The translations under genes were made by a program, and so were the position numbers. A stretch of DNA of 64,000 nt from Pseudomonadales bacterium (GTDB lineage Bacteria > Pseudomonadota > Gammaproteobacteria > Pseudomonadales > Azotimanducaceae), in the NCBI GenBank assembly GCA_028285415.1, contig JANQPF010000027.1, positions 1-64,000 of the forward strand, read 5' to 3'. The notes beneath the pieces are model-generated. The model did not search any database. It was not told where the DNA came from and was given only the letters and a program-made list of their open reading frames with translations. This document shows positions 16,818 through 26,328 of the stretch, piece by piece. Numbering within the stretch: position 1 is the first letter of the stretch; the number at the start of each line of letters is the position of its first letter.

Positions 16818-17972
16818 ATGGCACTCGATCAGGACACCCTCGCGCAGCTGCGCACGACCGTGCGGCGTTTCGTCGACGAGCAGCTGATTCCGCTGGAAGA
16901 ACAGGTGGCGGAAGAGGACCGCATGCCGGAAGCGGTCATTCAGCAGATGCGCGAGCTTGGCCTCTTCGGGCTCACGATCCCGGAGGAATACGGTGGCCTG
17001 GGTCTGAATACGGAGGAGGAGTGCCTGGTGGTCATGGAGCTCGGCCACGCCGCCCCCGCTTTTCGATCGATCATCGGCACCAACAATGGTATCGGCTCAC
17101 AGGGGCTGGTGATGGACGGCACCGAAGCGCAGAAAGCGTATTACCTGCCCCGGCTTGCGAGCGGTGAGTTCATCGGCTCGTTTGCCCTCACCGAGCCGGA
17201 TGCCGGCTCCGACGCCGGCGCGGTGAAAACCCGGGCAGTACGCGAGGGTGACGAGTTCGTGCTGAACGGCACCAAACGCTACATCACCAACGCTCCCAGC
17301 GCGCAGCTCTTCACAGTTTTTGCGCGCACTGATCCGGATCTGCCGGGCTCACGCGGCGTGTCGGCTTTCCTGGTTGACGCAGCTTCTCCGGGCATCACGC
17401 TGGGACCGAAAAACAAAAAGATGGGCCAGCAGGGTGCGCACGTCTGCGACGTCATTTTCGAAGACTGCCGGGTACCGGCGGAAAACATCATCGGCGGCCC
17501 TGACAACCTGAACAAGGGGTTCTCCACCGCCATGAAAACCCTCGATCGGGGGCGGCTGCACATCAGCGCGCTCTCCGTCGGCTGCGCCGACCGCCTGATC
17601 GACATGTCCGTCACCTATGCCACCGAGCGTCAGCAGTTTGGACAGCCCATTGCCGAGTTTCAGCTTCTGCAGGGCATGCTCGCTGACAGCCAAGCCGAGT
17701 GTTACGCCGCCGAGTGCATGGTGCTGGATGCCGCCAGGAGAAGGGATCAGGGAGAGTTCGTGACCATGCTCGCTTCGTGCTGCAAGCTATACGCGACGGA
17801 AATGGTGGGCCGTGTTGCGGACCGTGCCGTGCAGATTCACGGCGGCGCCGGCTATATGGAAGAGTACGCCGTCGCCCGCTTCTATCGCGACGTGCGGCTC
17901 TTCAGGATTTACGAGGGGACGAGCCAGATTCAGCAGGGGATCATCGCCCGCAACCTGATCAAAAACGTTTGA
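16818..17972 (+). CDS. Acyl-CoA dehydrogenase (substrate undefined)
   Basis: An FAD-linked enzyme of 384 residues that introduces the 2,3 double bond in acyl-CoA chains. It has the N-terminal helical domain, FALTEPDAGSDAGAVKTRA at the flavin site, RQQFGQPIAEFQLLQGMLADS, and the C-terminal catalytic base region IYEGTSQIQQGIIARNLIK. It reads divergently from gcdH, so both may be part of fatty-acid or amino-acid breakdown. Sequence does not settle chain length. It is nearly adjacent to the convergent sensor gene (7 bp between the stops). Confidence 0.92.
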   Translation: MALDQDTLAQLRTTVRRFVDEQLIPLEEQVAEEDRMPEAVIQQMRELGLFGLTIPEEYGGLGLNTEEECLVVMELGHAAPAFRSIIGTNNGIGSQGLVMDGTEAQKAYYLPRLASGEFIGSFALTEPDAGSDAGAVKTRAVREGDEFVLNGTKRYITNAPSAQLFTVFARTDPDLPGSRGVSAFLVDAASPGITLGPKNKKMGQQGAHVCDVIFEDCRVPAENIIGGPDNLNKGFSTAMKTLDRGRLHISALSVGCADRLIDMSVTYATERQQFGQPIAEFQLLQGMLADSQAECYAAECMVLDAARRRDQGEFVTMLASCCKLYATEMVGRVADRAVQIHGGAGYMEEYAVARFYRDVRLFRIYEGTSQIQQGIIARNLIKNV

Positions 17973-17979
17973 GCACGTT

Positions 17980-19989
17980 TCAGGCCGGCTGAGCGGTCAG
18001 GGGATCGATCGGCGCAAAGAGCGTGAACGTTGTGCCCTGCCCCGCACCGGTGCGTACGTCCAGGGCACCGTCGAGCTCGTCGGCGAGTGCAAACGCAACC
18101 TGCAGGCCGACGCCCTGGTGATCACCGCCTTTGCTGCTGCGTTTGGCCACCGTCAGATTGGCGAGCACCTCTTCAGGCAACCCCGGCCCGCTGTCGGCAA
18201 CGACCACCTCAGCGCCGAGACGACCGTTGCGATACACACCCGTGCGATAACCTACCGTGACGTCATCGCCGTCCACGCAGGCCTCCAGCGCGTTCTTGAG
18301 CAGGTTGGTGAGAATCTGCGTCAGCTTGTCCTGCTGGGAGTGGATCGTCACGGCCGTTTCAGGAAAATCGGTGTTCAAAGGCACGCCGCGCTCCGCCGCG
18401 TATCCACTGTGCAGCTCGGTGATCTGCCGCAGCCAGTGACCGACGTCGATTGCGCTGACTTCGCCCGGCGCCGTCGCTTTCACCTGAACCTGCTTGGGGA
18501 CTTCCCGAGCGGTGGCAAATACGTCTGCCGCGCGCCGCAGCTCGCTGCTGATCAACGCAAGCTGTTCCGCGGCTTCGGGTTCGTGCTGCAGGCGCAGCTG
18601 CAGGATGTGCAGGTAGTTGTGCACGATGCTCAACGGATTGTTGGCTTCATGCACAATTTCCCGCAGGCGCTTCTGTTCGGCTGAACGGAACTGCTCGAGC
18701 TGGCCGTCCTCGGCGCCCTGCGATGCCTCGACGCCGGCGTGCAGCAGGCTGGCCGGACGCGCCAACGCCTGTGCATAGAGCTGGGTGAGGTTTTCGCTGT
18801 CGATGTCTTCGTCCGCGGCAGCAACCAGCACTACCGCAGGTTCCATGTCGGGCGTGCGCATGACCAGCGCTTCGTCGGCGGCAAGCCGCCGCAGCAGCTG
18901 GCGATCCACGACCGCAAGATCGGCCCCTTCGCGTATCTGCGTCAGCTCGCCGCTGCGCGTGGCCGCCGCCACGTGGCTTGTTGTGCTGTTTGGATGGATG
19001 CTGACGGCAGTGCCGCCATCACCGAGGATCTCGAGCGGACCGCCCGCCTCCCGCTGCACCAGCACCAGCGGGACGTGATCGAACAGGCTGCGGCTGACGA
19101 GCGTGTGCGTTTCGGCGAAAGTTTCCCAGTCCCTGCAACCCTGCAGGCCCGCGGTGACGACGCTCACCTGCTGGCGCAGCCAGATCAGCTGTGCCCAGTC
19201 GGCGCCCGTGTCGCTGTTGATCTCGAGATCTTCGACAAAGCGCCTCACGCGCGCCTCGGCGGTCTCCAGGAGCGGTTGAAACTGCGCTTCTGACAAACCG
19301 AGCAACTGTGCGGCCAGCTCACTTTCACGACCAATCTCGAGCCCGTCCACCACGGCAAAAATACGCAGCTCCAGGCTTGCATCTTCCAGCAGCGCCGGGT
19401 TGATGCCGCGAAAATCGTTCAGCTCGGCAAGGAGCGGATCATTGGTGAGCTGTACGCCTGAAATGGCCAGCAAAGTGCGCAATCGCACGTCCGTGGGATC
19501 GAGGGATGCCGCATCGTCCGCTTCGGCAAGCACCTCGGCGAGAAACGCGGCCCGCAGCACCCCCATCCACTGGTCGAGGGACAGCCTGGCGCTGCCAACG
19601 ATGGGCAGCACCGACCAGGCCTGAGCTTCGGCCAGGCCCGTGAACTCTTCGGGTTCGAGGCGGCTGAGCGCGTCATCGAGTGCGGCGAAGCTGGCGGGCA
19701 CTTCGAGGAGCTTCAGCCAGCGCATCAAAAGGTCTGCGTCAGCGGACAGCAATTTCCCGAGCGCGGCGGTATCCGCACCCGCGCTGCTGATCAGCTCCAG
19801 ATATCGATAGATGACGGCGTCAGGCGTCACGTATGCCTCTCTGTGCGCGTCGCAGAACGACTCACCATGATGGGCTCCCACCCTTTCTTTGAAACCAGCC
19901 GCGCTGACCGTGCACAGCGAGTGTGTGACCAAGCCGTGCTCTGCCTCGCGTACGCCGTGAAGTGAGGTTGTCGCCGCCGCTGCCGTCAT
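17980..19989 (-). CDS. HDOD-like / sensor histidine kinase fusion protein
   Basis: A 669-residue signalling protein. Residues about 55-250 look like an HDOD-type helical domain (YRYLELISSAGADTAALGKLLSADADLLMRWLKLL). Residues about 260-425 could be a GAF-like sensor region. The C-terminus is a histidine kinase: a dimerisation helix with the phospho-acceptor H447 in REIVHEANNPLSIVHNYL, N-box NLLKNALEACVDG, G1 box VADSGPGLP and G2 box HQGVGLQVAFA. I see no membrane segment, so it should be cytoplasmic. The first ~53 residues are unconvincing, and GTG 19830 (VTPDAVIYRY) is a plausible start. No response regulator gene is adjacent. Confidence 0.78.
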   Translation of the reverse strand: MTAAAATTSLHGVREAEHGLVTHSLCTVSAAGFKERVGAHHGESFCDAHREAYVTPDAVIYRYLELISSAGADTAALGKLLSADADLLMRWLKLLEVPASFAALDDALSRLEPEEFTGLAEAQAWSVLPIVGSARLSLDQWMGVLRAAFLAEVLAEADDAASLDPTDVRLRTLLAISGVQLTNDPLLAELNDFRGINPALLEDASLELRIFAVVDGLEIGRESELAAQLLGLSEAQFQPLLETAEARVRRFVEDLEINSDTGADWAQLIWLRQQVSVVTAGLQGCRDWETFAETHTLVSRSLFDHVPLVLVQREAGGPLEILGDGGTAVSIHPNSTTSHVAAATRSGELTQIREGADLAVVDRQLLRRLAADEALVMRTPDMEPAVVLVAAADEDIDSENLTQLYAQALARPASLLHAGVEASQGAEDGQLEQFRSAEQKRLREIVHEANNPLSIVHNYLHILQLRLQHEPEAAEQLALISSELRRAADVFATAREVPKQVQVKATAPGEVSAIDVGHWLRQITELHSGYAAERGVPLNTDFPETAVTIHSQQDKLTQILTNLLKNALEACVDGDDVTVGYRTGVYRNGRLGAEVVVADSGPGLPEEVLANLTVAKRSSKGGDHQGVGLQVAFALADELDGALDVRTGAGQGTTFTLFAPIDPLTAQPA

Positions 19990-20106
19990 TGCCGCGCCAG
20001 GGACCGAGCACAGTGAAGTAGTTTAACTACGACACGCCGACGGCAACATCATAATGTTGTAGTCGGATATTATTTTTATATATTTCAGTAATTTATGTAT
20101 ATTTTC

Positions 20107-20973
20107 TCAGGTTGTATCTCGGTTTTTGTTGATCTCGTCCCTGAGCGCCGCAGCGGCGTTGGCGGCATATTGCGCAAAATCCGCGGTCACACGCTCGCCG
20201 TTTGCCGCTGCCGCATACAGGATGCCGCGCGAGCTGGATATGATTAACCCCGTTCCCTGCGGATCGAGACCGTGTTGCAGCACCGCAACGAGATCACCAC
20301 CCTGGGCGCCGATACCGGGCACCAGCAGCGGCATATTGCCGACCAGCTGGCGGATGCTGCCGAGCTCCTCGGGGTACGTGGCGCCCGCTACCAGCATACA
20401 CTGGCCCTGCGCGTTCCATTCAGCCACCCGCCGCGCCACCCTCGCAAACACCGGCTCCGTGTCGGCCGGATCGTTCTGCAGCCAGTTGCTGTCCGGATTG
20501 CTGGTGCGACAGAGCACCACCAGCCCGCGCTCGGCGTAGGCGAGATAGGGCGCCACGCTTTCGTAGCCGAGATAAGGGCTCAACGTCACCGCGTCGGCGC
20601 CATATCGCTCGTAGGCTTCTTTGGCGTAGTAGGTGGCGGTGCTGCCGATGTCACCGCGCTTGGCATCCAGAATCGTGACGAGATGTGGATAGCGCGCGTG
20701 AATGTAGTTCAGCACCTCGGCAAGCTCTGTTTCCCGACCCGCTGCCGCGAAGTGGGCGAACTGGGGTTTGAAGGCGCACACGTACGGCGCGGTTGCGTCC
20801 ACGATGGCGCTGCAGAAGTCGAAATACGGCGTGCTACTTTCGAGCAGATGCTCAGGCAGAAACGCCATTTCAGGGTCGAGGCCGACACAGAGCAGAGAGT
20901 TCTGCGTCTGCCAGGCCTGGCTCAACTTTGCGTAAATCCCCACGAGCGAACCGGCAGTTAAATTGCGCTGCAT
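20107..20973 (-). CDS. pyrF: Orotidine 5'-phosphate decarboxylase (PyrF, group 2 type)
   Basis: Last step of UMP synthesis, decarboxylation of OMP. ATG 20973 (MQRNLTAGSLVGIYAKLSQAW) gives 288 residues; the frame continues upstream without coding character. Catalytic segment LDAKRGDIGSTATYYAKEAYERYGADAVTL, upstream FKPQFAHFAAAG, phosphate site PGIGAQGGD and ISSSRGILYAA identify the longer group 2 form found in actinobacteria and some proteobacteria, rather than the ~230-residue E. coli form. It is a single gene with AT-rich flanks on both sides. Confidence 0.92.
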   Translation of the reverse strand: MQRNLTAGSLVGIYAKLSQAWQTQNSLLCVGLDPEMAFLPEHLLESSTPYFDFCSAIVDATAPYVCAFKPQFAHFAAAGRETELAEVLNYIHARYPHLVTILDAKRGDIGSTATYYAKEAYERYGADAVTLSPYLGYESVAPYLAYAERGLVVLCRTSNPDSNWLQNDPADTEPVFARVARRVAEWNAQGQCMLVAGATYPEELGSIRQLVGNMPLLVPGIGAQGGDLVAVLQHGLDPQGTGLIISSSRGILYAAAANGERVTADFAQYAANAAAALRDEINKNRDTT

Positions 20974-21311
20974 GTTAGACGAATGTACCGATAAGTGCCA
21001 AAGTCGAGCCTGGAACTGCCGCAGCAGGTCAGTATCAGGCCCCCTGTGGGTTGATCCGGTCGACATACGCCCCGGAAATTGATTGAGGTATATATCGTAA
21101 CCCATTGTATTTTAATGTTATTATCGTCTGGCACGATATTCGCATTGTCTTCTACAGGTTATGTTTGATGTGTACAAATGTGACGAGAAGAGTCGCCACA
21201 ATTGACACATGTGAATTACAGTGCAGAACGACCGGAACCGCTACTATGCCCTCCGGTCACGAGAAAGCTGCTTTCAACAGGGACCGTTGAGACAGTGGAA
21301 GGGAGAGCGTC

Positions 21312-21734
21312 ATGGCTGACAACATCATCGAATTCAATCGCGCCCGCGTGAAGCGTCTGTCGACCAATGACAAGCGGATGCATCCGCGTACCGAAAGCGA
21401 TGACCGCCTGTTCACTCAGGTTGTGCTGGCGGCGGATGAGCCCGATCTCGTTGGCGCGACGCTGTCCTGCACGGCGGTCAACATGTCCATGGGCGGCATT
21501 CAGTTCAAAACCACCCAGGCGGTGCCGGTGGGTACGCTCCTCGATCTCTGGGTGGACGTCTCTTCACGTCCCGGCAAGTTTTTCCTCGCCGGTGAGGTGC
21601 GCTGGAGCCGGCCTACCAGTGAAACGGATGAAAACGGCGCGGAGATGCATTTCGTGGGCGTGCAGTTGAAATCCGGCGCTGCCACCGACATTCTCGACTG
21701 GCGCGACTTTCACGCGACCGCCTACGCCCGCTGA
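21312..21734 (+). CDS. PilZ-domain protein
   Basis: A 140-residue protein with one PilZ domain, a c-di-GMP-binding fold. The basic motif KRMHPRTE (residues about 21-28, RxxxR type) and NMSMGGIQF (NxSxxG) about 35 residues later are both present, so ligand binding is plausible. FLAGEVRWS and MHFVGVQL follow as the barrel strands. ATG 21312 has a GGGAG ribosome site in aagggagagcgtc. The next gene downstream encodes a DUF1631 protein. Confidence 0.88.
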   Translation: MADNIIEFNRARVKRLSTNDKRMHPRTESDDRLFTQVVLAADEPDLVGATLSCTAVNMSMGGIQFKTTQAVPVGTLLDLWVDVSSRPGKFFLAGEVRWSRPTSETDENGAEMHFVGVQLKSGAATDILDWRDFHATAYAR

Positions 21735-21874
21735 GCATTCCGTTCAGCACGTTCCAGCGCCATACCCCCTGCCCCGGGGGTGTGACTCGTGATCCTGCCA
21801 AGGTGTGATGACCGACACACATTGAGAGCGGCTTAGCGCGCAGTTCCGGCTTGCAGAAATTGCTGTAATAGCTC

Positions 21875-24211
21875 GTGGAGCAAACCATTCGGGCAGCATT
21901 TGTGAGTCAAGTAAAGGTCGTTGAATTAAACGTGCAGGGGAAAAAAGCCGCCAGCCTGCCGCCGATCGTTCACACCATCCGTCAACAGGGCAAAAAGCAG
22001 CTCAACGACCTGCTGCAGAACCTGTTCAACAACACCGACGATGCGCTCTTTGAGCTCGCCGACCGCAGTCAGAGCGACCAGCAGCAGGAGATGTATTTCG
22101 ACTCGATGCGGCTGATTCGCCTGCACCGGAAGGAGATTGCCTCGAACTTCATGCGCAGCTTCTACCAGGGATTCGAAGACGCGTACGCACCTAACGCCAG
22201 CGACGACATCGAAGAAGAAGAGGAGCTCGATGCAGACAGCTTCTCGCTGCTGGAACAAGACGAGCTCGAGATGACGGTTGCCGTTTCCGGCATCGTTTCC
22301 AAGGTGACGAGTCAGTACAGTCTGGCGGTGATGCAGTTGACCAAACGGCTGGATTTCCTCGCCAAACACAGCACGGTCACCGAGCGCAGCAATCCCATCG
22401 GACCGCATGCGCTCAGCACCAGCTTTGCCGATGCGCTCGCCGTGCTCGAAGTGGGCATTAAAATCCGCATCATTCTGATGAAGCTCTTCGAACGCTTTGT
22501 CATGGAGCGGCTGGGCCCGGTGTTCGAATCCGCAAACCGGGCGCTCATCGACGCCGATGTGCTGCCGGATGTTTCGAGCCGCCTCAAAGGCAGGCACAGA
22601 AACGGGCCCAGCGCGCCGTCGACGCGGTCTGCAACGGCACCCGATCTGAATCCGGCCCAGGGTCTGAGCCCGTCCCAGGGTGGTCCTGCGGCGCTCGGCA
22701 CCGGTGGTGGCGGCTTCGGCTTCAACACGGTGCAGTCCCTGCTTGCCGGCGTGCGTGACGCACAGGGCGGCGGGCTCGGAGTTGGCGGTTCCGGCGGCGG
22801 TGGCGGACTCGGAGGTACTGGACTCGGCGGCGGTGGCGGCGCCGGCACGGGTCTCGGCGGCATTGGTGAGGGCAGCATCGTCCTGCCGACCATTGAATCG
22901 AATGAGTTGATTCATGCACTCAGCCGCATTCAGCGTGAAGCAACGCCCGAGCGCATCGACATCAACGTCGTGCCGGAGCTTTCCGACGTTCGCTCGCTCG
23001 TCCTTTCCCACGTCGATCCCGAATCGGCCAAAGCGCTGGGGCAGGCTGACGACGACACGGTCAACTTTGTGGGCATGCTGTTCGACTACATTCTGAACGA
23101 CCGCAACCTTGCCATTCCCATGAAGGCGCTGATCGGGCGGCTGCAGATCCCCATTATCAAGCTCGCCATTCTCGACAAGGGCTTTTTCGAAAAGCCGGGC
23201 CACCCTGCCCGCGCGCTCCTGAACGAGCTTTCCAGCGCCGGTATCGGCTGGAGCAGCGCGCAGGAACTGAAACGCGACGCGCTTTACGACAAGATCGAGT
23301 CGGTCGTGCTGCGGGTGTTGAACGAGTTTGCGGAAAATCCGGACGTGTTTGCAGAGCTTCTGAAGGAGCTCAGAGAATTTGTCACCAAAGATTCCCGCCG
23401 CAGCGTCATGGTGGAACAGCGCGTCAAGGAATCTGAAGCCGGTAAAGCCAAAACGCATGGTGCCAAGCTGCAGGTACAGGCGCTGATCAATCAGAAGGCG
23501 TGTGGCCTCAGATTGCCGGCGGAGGCCGGCAAGTTTATCAGCGATACGTGGAGCCGTGTCATGACGCTGCAGAACGTCAAGCACGGCGAGCAGTCGGGGG
23601 AATGGAGCGACAGCGTTGCCATTCTCGATGACCTCTTGTGGGCGCTGCAGCCCTTTTCAGAGCTCGATGAAGTGCAAAAGCGCGACGCGATGATGGACGG
23701 GCTTACCACGGATATTGCGGCCGGGATGGCGGAAGTCGGCTGCCCCGAAGACGAAAGCGACGTGTTTCTGCACTGGCTGGAAAGTCACCTGCAGGCGCTG
23801 TCTGCAAACGACCGCGCTTATCTGGAGGAGGACGAGCGACCGGCGACCGCGTTCGAGGAAACCGTGGTCGAAGAGATTGTGCTGGCCGCTCCCAGTCTCG
23901 ATGTGGAGCTCGAGTCGATCGAGCCCGAGTTCGCGGAGCGAATCAAAGCGATCACCGAGGGCACCTGGATTGAAATTACCAGCGATCCGGAACGCGTTGT
24001 GCGCTGCAAGCTTGCAACGATCACCCAGCCCGGGAACAACTACATCTTCGTCAACCGGCGCGGTATGAAGGTACTGCAGAAGAACCGGATGGAGCTGGCG
24101 TGCCTCCTCAAGGACAAAGAGCTCAAGCTCATCGACGAGTCACAGGTCTTCGATCGCGCATTGCAGTCGGTGATCGGCAACCTGCGGCAGATGCAGCGCC
24201 AGCGCTCGTAG
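21875..24211 (+). CDS. DUF1631 family protein with Gly-rich linker
   Basis: A 778-residue protein of a family of unknown role, sometimes mislabelled thymidine phosphorylase. The N-terminus (LPPIVHTIRQQGKKQLNDLLQNLFNNTDDALFELADR) and FMRSFYQGFED are family hallmarks. Residues about 268-335 form a Gly-rich, very low-complexity linker. Then a helical domain and a beta-rich C-terminus (GTWIEITSDPERVVRCKLA, NYIFVNRRGMKV) that resembles a small barrel. The start is GTG 21875 or GTG 21902. It lies 140 bp after the PilZ gene on the same strand, a possible functional link. It ends 4 bp from the convergent ribE. Confidence 0.85.
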   Translation: MEQTIRAAFVSQVKVVELNVQGKKAASLPPIVHTIRQQGKKQLNDLLQNLFNNTDDALFELADRSQSDQQQEMYFDSMRLIRLHRKEIASNFMRSFYQGFEDAYAPNASDDIEEEEELDADSFSLLEQDELEMTVAVSGIVSKVTSQYSLAVMQLTKRLDFLAKHSTVTERSNPIGPHALSTSFADALAVLEVGIKIRIILMKLFERFVMERLGPVFESANRALIDADVLPDVSSRLKGRHRNGPSAPSTRSATAPDLNPAQGLSPSQGGPAALGTGGGGFGFNTVQSLLAGVRDAQGGGLGVGGSGGGGGLGGTGLGGGGGAGTGLGGIGEGSIVLPTIESNELIHALSRIQREATPERIDINVVPELSDVRSLVLSHVDPESAKALGQADDDTVNFVGMLFDYILNDRNLAIPMKALIGRLQIPIIKLAILDKGFFEKPGHPARALLNELSSAGIGWSSAQELKRDALYDKIESVVLRVLNEFAENPDVFAELLKELREFVTKDSRRSVMVEQRVKESEAGKAKTHGAKLQVQALINQKACGLRLPAEAGKFISDTWSRVMTLQNVKHGEQSGEWSDSVAILDDLLWALQPFSELDEVQKRDAMMDGLTTDIAAGMAEVGCPEDESDVFLHWLESHLQALSANDRAYLEEDERPATAFEETVVEEIVLAAPSLDVELESIEPEFAERIKAITEGTWIEITSDPERVVRCKLATITQPGNNYIFVNRRGMKVLQKNRMELACLLKDKELKLIDESQVFDRALQSVIGNLRQMQRQRS

Positions 24212-24215
24212 CGCT

Positions 24216-24857
24216 TCAGCCCGACGCTCCGGCGAGGGCCTGGCGGTAGGCTGGATCTGCAAGTATCCGTTCGACCGTCTCCACGGTGGTCACCGTCTGA
24301 TTGTCCACCTCGACGTTGACCCGCTCCCCCTGCGCCCGTTGACCGAGGGTCGTGCGCGCCAGGGTCTCCGGGATCAGACTCACTTCGAACCATCCCGCTT
24401 CGCGGTTGATGGCTGAAACGGTCAGGCTTGCGCCGTCGAGCGCAATAAATCCTTTGTGAAAGACGAATCGTCCCCACGCGGCAGCGAGTTCAAACCGCAG
24501 CACGTGGTCGTTGCCGTTCACCCGGCGCTCTAGAAGCTCTGCCGTGCCGGTGACGTGACCGGACACGATGTGACCGCCAACCTCGTCGCCAATCTGAAAA
24601 GAACGCTCGACGTTGACCAAACTCGTCTCACTGAGCGCCCCCAGATTGGTTGTACGCAGCGTTTCAGGGATGACGTCGAAAGACACGGTGTCTCCAGTAA
24701 CGCCCGTCACGGTCAAACAGGTACCGTTCACGGCGACCGACGCGCCGAGCTCGAGACCTTGTGTCATGTCGGTCATCGTGACGCTCAGGCGAATGAGGCC
24801 GCTTTCGTCGGCAATGTGCTTGATTGGCGCCAGCGCCTGGACAATGCCGGTAAACAT
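24216..24857 (-). CDS. ribE: Riboflavin synthase alpha chain
   Basis: It dismutates two 6,7-dimethyl-8-ribityllumazine molecules to riboflavin. ATG 24857 (MFTGIVQA, the family-typical start) gives 213 residues; a longer open frame upstream is ignored. Two internally repeated lumazine-binding domains are visible, each with GHIVSGHV or equivalent and the pair NGTCLTV and DGASLTV. It stands alone here, 39 bp beyond the terminator of the TonB operon, so its promoter is probably in that short gap or it relies on read-through. Confidence 0.95.
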   Translation of the reverse strand: MFTGIVQALAPIKHIADESGLIRLSVTMTDMTQGLELGASVAVNGTCLTVTGVTGDTVSFDVIPETLRTTNLGALSETSLVNVERSFQIGDEVGGHIVSGHVTGTAELLERRVNGNDHVLRFELAAAWGRFVFHKGFIALDGASLTVSAINREAGWFEVSLIPETLARTTLGQRAQGERVNVEVDNQTVTTVETVERILADPAYRQALAGASG

Positions 24858-24895
24858 GCTGAACCTCCTATGGCTGCGGGACAAAAGACCGCGGG

Positions 24896-24928
24896 CAAAA
24901 AAAAGCCGGTGCGCCATGCACCGGCTTT
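24896..24928 (-). terminator. Intrinsic terminator of the TonB2-type operon
   Basis: An 11-bp stem aaagccggtgc (24902-24912) / gcaccggcttt (24918-24928) with a gccat loop, followed on the minus strand by eight Ts. It lies 68 bp after the stop of the TPR gene. Confidence 0.9.
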
Positions 24929-24996
24929 CAGTCTCCGGGAGTCGCTGCTGTCGATCAAACGATACTTATTCAGCAGCGCCCCGAATTGCGCTCATA

Positions 24997-26316
24997 TCAG
25001 CCGGCGGCAGCCAGCTTCGCGATGCGGTCCTTCTCACGGTCGATGAAGGTGATCCACTGCAGGCAGGTGCGCTGGTTCGTGTCGTCTTCCTTGCGCCGCG
25101 CTTCGTTGCGGCAGGAAACGAACGAGCCACGCGCGTCGTTCAGCTTGTCCTGGTTGTACAGGCACAGCCCGCGCACGAAGTAGGTGCTCTGCACTTTGCG
25201 CACGCCGCCTTTGTCGAGCGCGCCGTTGGCGGAGCGAATGCAGTCGTCGAAACGGTCTGCTTCGAGATAGACGTAAGCAAGCTGGTCGTAGATGCGGCCG
25301 TCATCAGCAAGCTTCGCGGCGTCCTCCAGCACGGGGATTGCTTTGTCGACCTCCTGGGCGAGCTGCCAGGCCTGACCGAGGGCGCGCAGATTCTTGGAGC
25401 TGCGCTCGACGATTTCGTCATCAATGCCTTTCTCGAGAATCTTCGCCGCTTTGTAAGGGATTTCCTCCTGCATGAGGAGACCTGCCAGGTTGGTCAGATC
25501 GGTCTCTTTGTCGAGGTAGTCACCTGCATAGGCCGCCTGCAGGGTTTTCATGTGTTTGATGTCCTCGCCTTCCTGACCGTACATACCCGCCAGACGCACC
25601 CAGTAGTCGCGCTTGGGATAGTCGCGTACGAGGATTTCGAGGATTTCGATGACCTTCGGCATGTTCTCCTGCTCGTAGTACAGGAAGTTCAAGAGCTGCC
25701 ACCAGTTTTCCTTGATGGTCATGTCGCGCTCTCGGGCCATTTGAATACCCCCTTCCATCTTGTCGATGGCCGCGGGGTAATCTTTCATCTGATAGTAGAC
25801 CTGGCCCATGAATATCTGCGGCTGCGGTCCCGGATTGTCAGCCTTAGAGATCCAGGTTTCCATGTAGTCGAGCGCATCCTGGAAACGCCCTTCAACGAAC
25901 GAAAGCTGTGCCAGCGTGTACAGCGTTGTGGTTTCGAGACCCTCGGGGATGTCCTCACCCTGGGCAACCACAATCTTGTACTCGCTGATTGCCTTCACGT
26001 ACTCCTCTTTGAGGAAGTACACGTAGCCCAGCATGCTGTGCACCTGCCCGATCTCATTGCCGTTATAGCGCTTGCTGCGATCGAGCATGTTTTTCAACAC
26101 GTTCTCGGCGCCGTTGTAATCCTTGGCGTCGATGAATTCCTGCGCTTCTGCAAGCTTCTTGTAGACGGCTTCGGATATGGACGGAACGCGGCGTGTTTTC
26201 TGTGGTTTCTTCTGCTCTTCGGCCGCGTGTGCGGTGGTGCTCCAGATTGCAGGCGTGGCGCCCAGGACAAGCGCACACAGACCCGTGTAGAGCAGAGATC
26301 TAAGAGATATCTTCAT
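24997..26316 (-). CDS. TPR protein of a TonB2-type system
   Basis: A 439-residue secreted protein, presumed periplasmic, with a Sec signal peptide (MKISLRSLLYTGLCALVLGATPAIWS...AHA). ATG 26316 is preferred because AGGAG lies 6 bp before it. Tetratricopeptide-like repeats fill the rest (for example GQVHSMLGYVYFLKEEYVKAISEYK and QIFMGQVYYQMKDYPAAIDKMEGG). In Vibrio and relatives a TPR protein is encoded with the TonB2 cluster and assists energy transfer to outer-membrane receptors. It is the last gene of the six-gene operon, 12 bp after tonB. Confidence 0.88.
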   Translation of the reverse strand: MKISLRSLLYTGLCALVLGATPAIWSTTAHAAEEQKKPQKTRRVPSISEAVYKKLAEAQEFIDAKDYNGAENVLKNMLDRSKRYNGNEIGQVHSMLGYVYFLKEEYVKAISEYKIVVAQGEDIPEGLETTTLYTLAQLSFVEGRFQDALDYMETWISKADNPGPQPQIFMGQVYYQMKDYPAAIDKMEGGIQMARERDMTIKENWWQLLNFLYYEQENMPKVIEILEILVRDYPKRDYWVRLAGMYGQEGEDIKHMKTLQAAYAGDYLDKETDLTNLAGLLMQEEIPYKAAKILEKGIDDEIVERSSKNLRALGQAWQLAQEVDKAIPVLEDAAKLADDGRIYDQLAYVYLEADRFDDCIRSANGALDKGGVRKVQSTYFVRGLCLYNQDKLNDARGSFVSCRNEARRKEDDTNQRTCLQWITFIDREKDRIAKLAAAG

Positions 26317-26328
26317 AGCCAACTCCTA

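Noticed and set aside
21926-23584. 552-codon minus-strand open frame
   Set aside because: It is antisense to the DUF1631 gene, whose plus-strand frame has family motifs throughout.
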